Made by a program: the position numbers and the translations under genes
The notes under the pieces: model-generated
What the model saw: the letters and a program-made list of their open reading frames with translations, nothing else
Told to the model about the DNA's origin: nothing
Databases searched by the model: none
Shown here: positions 63,565 to 64,000 of the stretch, piece by piece
Position numbering within the stretch: the first letter of the stretch is position 1
Layout: each line of letters begins with the position of its first letter
Source of the DNA: Ancistrus triradiatus
Taxonomy: Eukaryota; Chordata; Actinopteri; Siluriformes; Loricariidae
Assembly: GCA_025084515.1 (NCBI GenBank)
Contig: JAJAGP010000879.1
Coordinates: 208,670 to 272,669 of the forward strand
Direction of reading: 5' to 3'
Length of the DNA: 64,000 bases

Positions 63565-64000
63565 CGGTGGTGAGAAAAAGTGTTTGCCCTGTTCCTGATT
63601 TCCTATTTTTTTGCATGTTTGTCACACTTAAGTGTTTCGATCAAACCTATTTAAATATTAGTCAAAGACAACACAAATAAACACAAAATGCAGTTTTTAA
63701 ATGAAGGTGTTTATTATGAAGGGAGAAAAAAATGATTGGGCCACACTTAGCAGCAACAACTGCAACCAATCATTTGTGATAACTTGCAGTGAGTCTTTTA
63801 CAGCGTTGTGGAGGAATTGTGGCCACTCATCTCTGCAGAATTGTTGTAATTCAGCCACACTGGAGGGTTTTCCAGCATGAACGGCCTTTTTAAGGTCATG
63901 CCACAGCATCTCAATAGGATTCAGGTCAGGACTTTGACTAGGCCACTCCAAAGTCTTCATTTTGTTTTTCTTCAGCCATTCAGAGGTGGACTTGCTGGTG
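63565..64000 (-). mobile_element. Tc1-C element, cut by the window edge
   Basis: Starts CGGTGGTGAGAAAAAGTGTT after TA (63563-63564), followed by TGTTTGTCACACTTAAGTG and AATGCAGTTTTTAAATGAAG. The minus strand encodes the transposase C-terminus: TLEWPSQSPDLNPIEMLWHD (third catalytic Glu intact), KKAVHAGKPSSVAELQQF, DEWPQFLHNAVKDSLQV. The frame is open from 63960 down to 63697, and the element continues beyond the window. Best candidate here for an intact coding tail. Confidence 0.9.

Overview
This window looks like gene-free nuclear DNA of a ray-finned fish. The evidence is many decayed Tc1-like DNA transposon families, tRNA-headed SINEs with an L2-like 3' tail, L2-type and RTE-type LINE remnants, (TA)n and (CA)n microsatellites, and generally AT-rich DNA. 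An ostariophysan such as a catfish would fit, but that is inference from the repeat repertoire. I found no complete host protein-coding exon, no functional RNA gene and no prokaryotic-style operon. The longest open frames are transposase remnants, antisense shadows of them, or translated low-complexity DNA. Family labels used below (Tc1-A to Tc1-K, Rep-A, Rep-H, Rep-I) are local to this window.

Layout. 1-1040: 39-bp minisatellite. 1426-2388: rearranged Tc1-A. 4740-6640: three-level nest (Rep-A holding an inverted Rep-A holding a pogo-type element). 7770-9480: Tc1-K, SINE, LTR-like DNA and Tc1-A debris. 10262-13283: Tc1-G with a SINE inside, Tc1-B and Rep-H. 13521-13800 and 17377-17790: palindromic MITE-like repeats. 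15376-17361: a gutted LTR retrotransposon with a clean 5-bp target duplication. 18530-20700: Tc1-G, a CpG-rich stretch, a SINE and Rep-A. 22113-22929: Tc1-E abutting Tc1-F. 23655-24540: L2 LINE remnant. 24597-26072: Tc1-B end, microsatellite and Tc1-D. 27120-33010: Rep-A, Tc1-G, Tc1-E, SINE and Tc1-J pieces. 34311-36060: a minisatellite split by Rep-I and AT-rich DNA. 38640-40240: polypyrimidine tract with nested SINEs. 41040-42185: local tandem duplication. 42504-43735 and 49105-50580: two Rep-H copies, each hit by LTR DNA. 46311-47450: 32-bp minisatellite. 48165-49095: RTE-like LINE remnant. 51200-54407: Tc1-A, Tc1-B (near full length) and Tc1-F in a row. 55500-62292: Rep-I, Tc1-F and Tc1-G. 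62600-63470: hAT-like transposase remnant. 63565-64000: Tc1-C entering from the right edge.

Nothing here works together as a pathway; the logic is stratigraphic. Tc1-G, Rep-A and Rep-H served as targets for later SINE, LTR and Rep-A insertions, so relative ages can be read from nesting and target duplications. The most intriguing non-transposon signal is a pair of about 165-bp imperfect hairpins, 12 kb apart and in opposite orientation (44970-45150 and 57030-57205). Their stems and loops are both alike, as expected of very old conserved hairpin repeats or paired noncoding elements. Other notable points are an inversion junction shared by two Tc1-G copies, a tandem duplication carrying an exon-like donor site, and Rep-I/LTR sequences that contain NRF1-, YY1- and ZNF143-like motifs.
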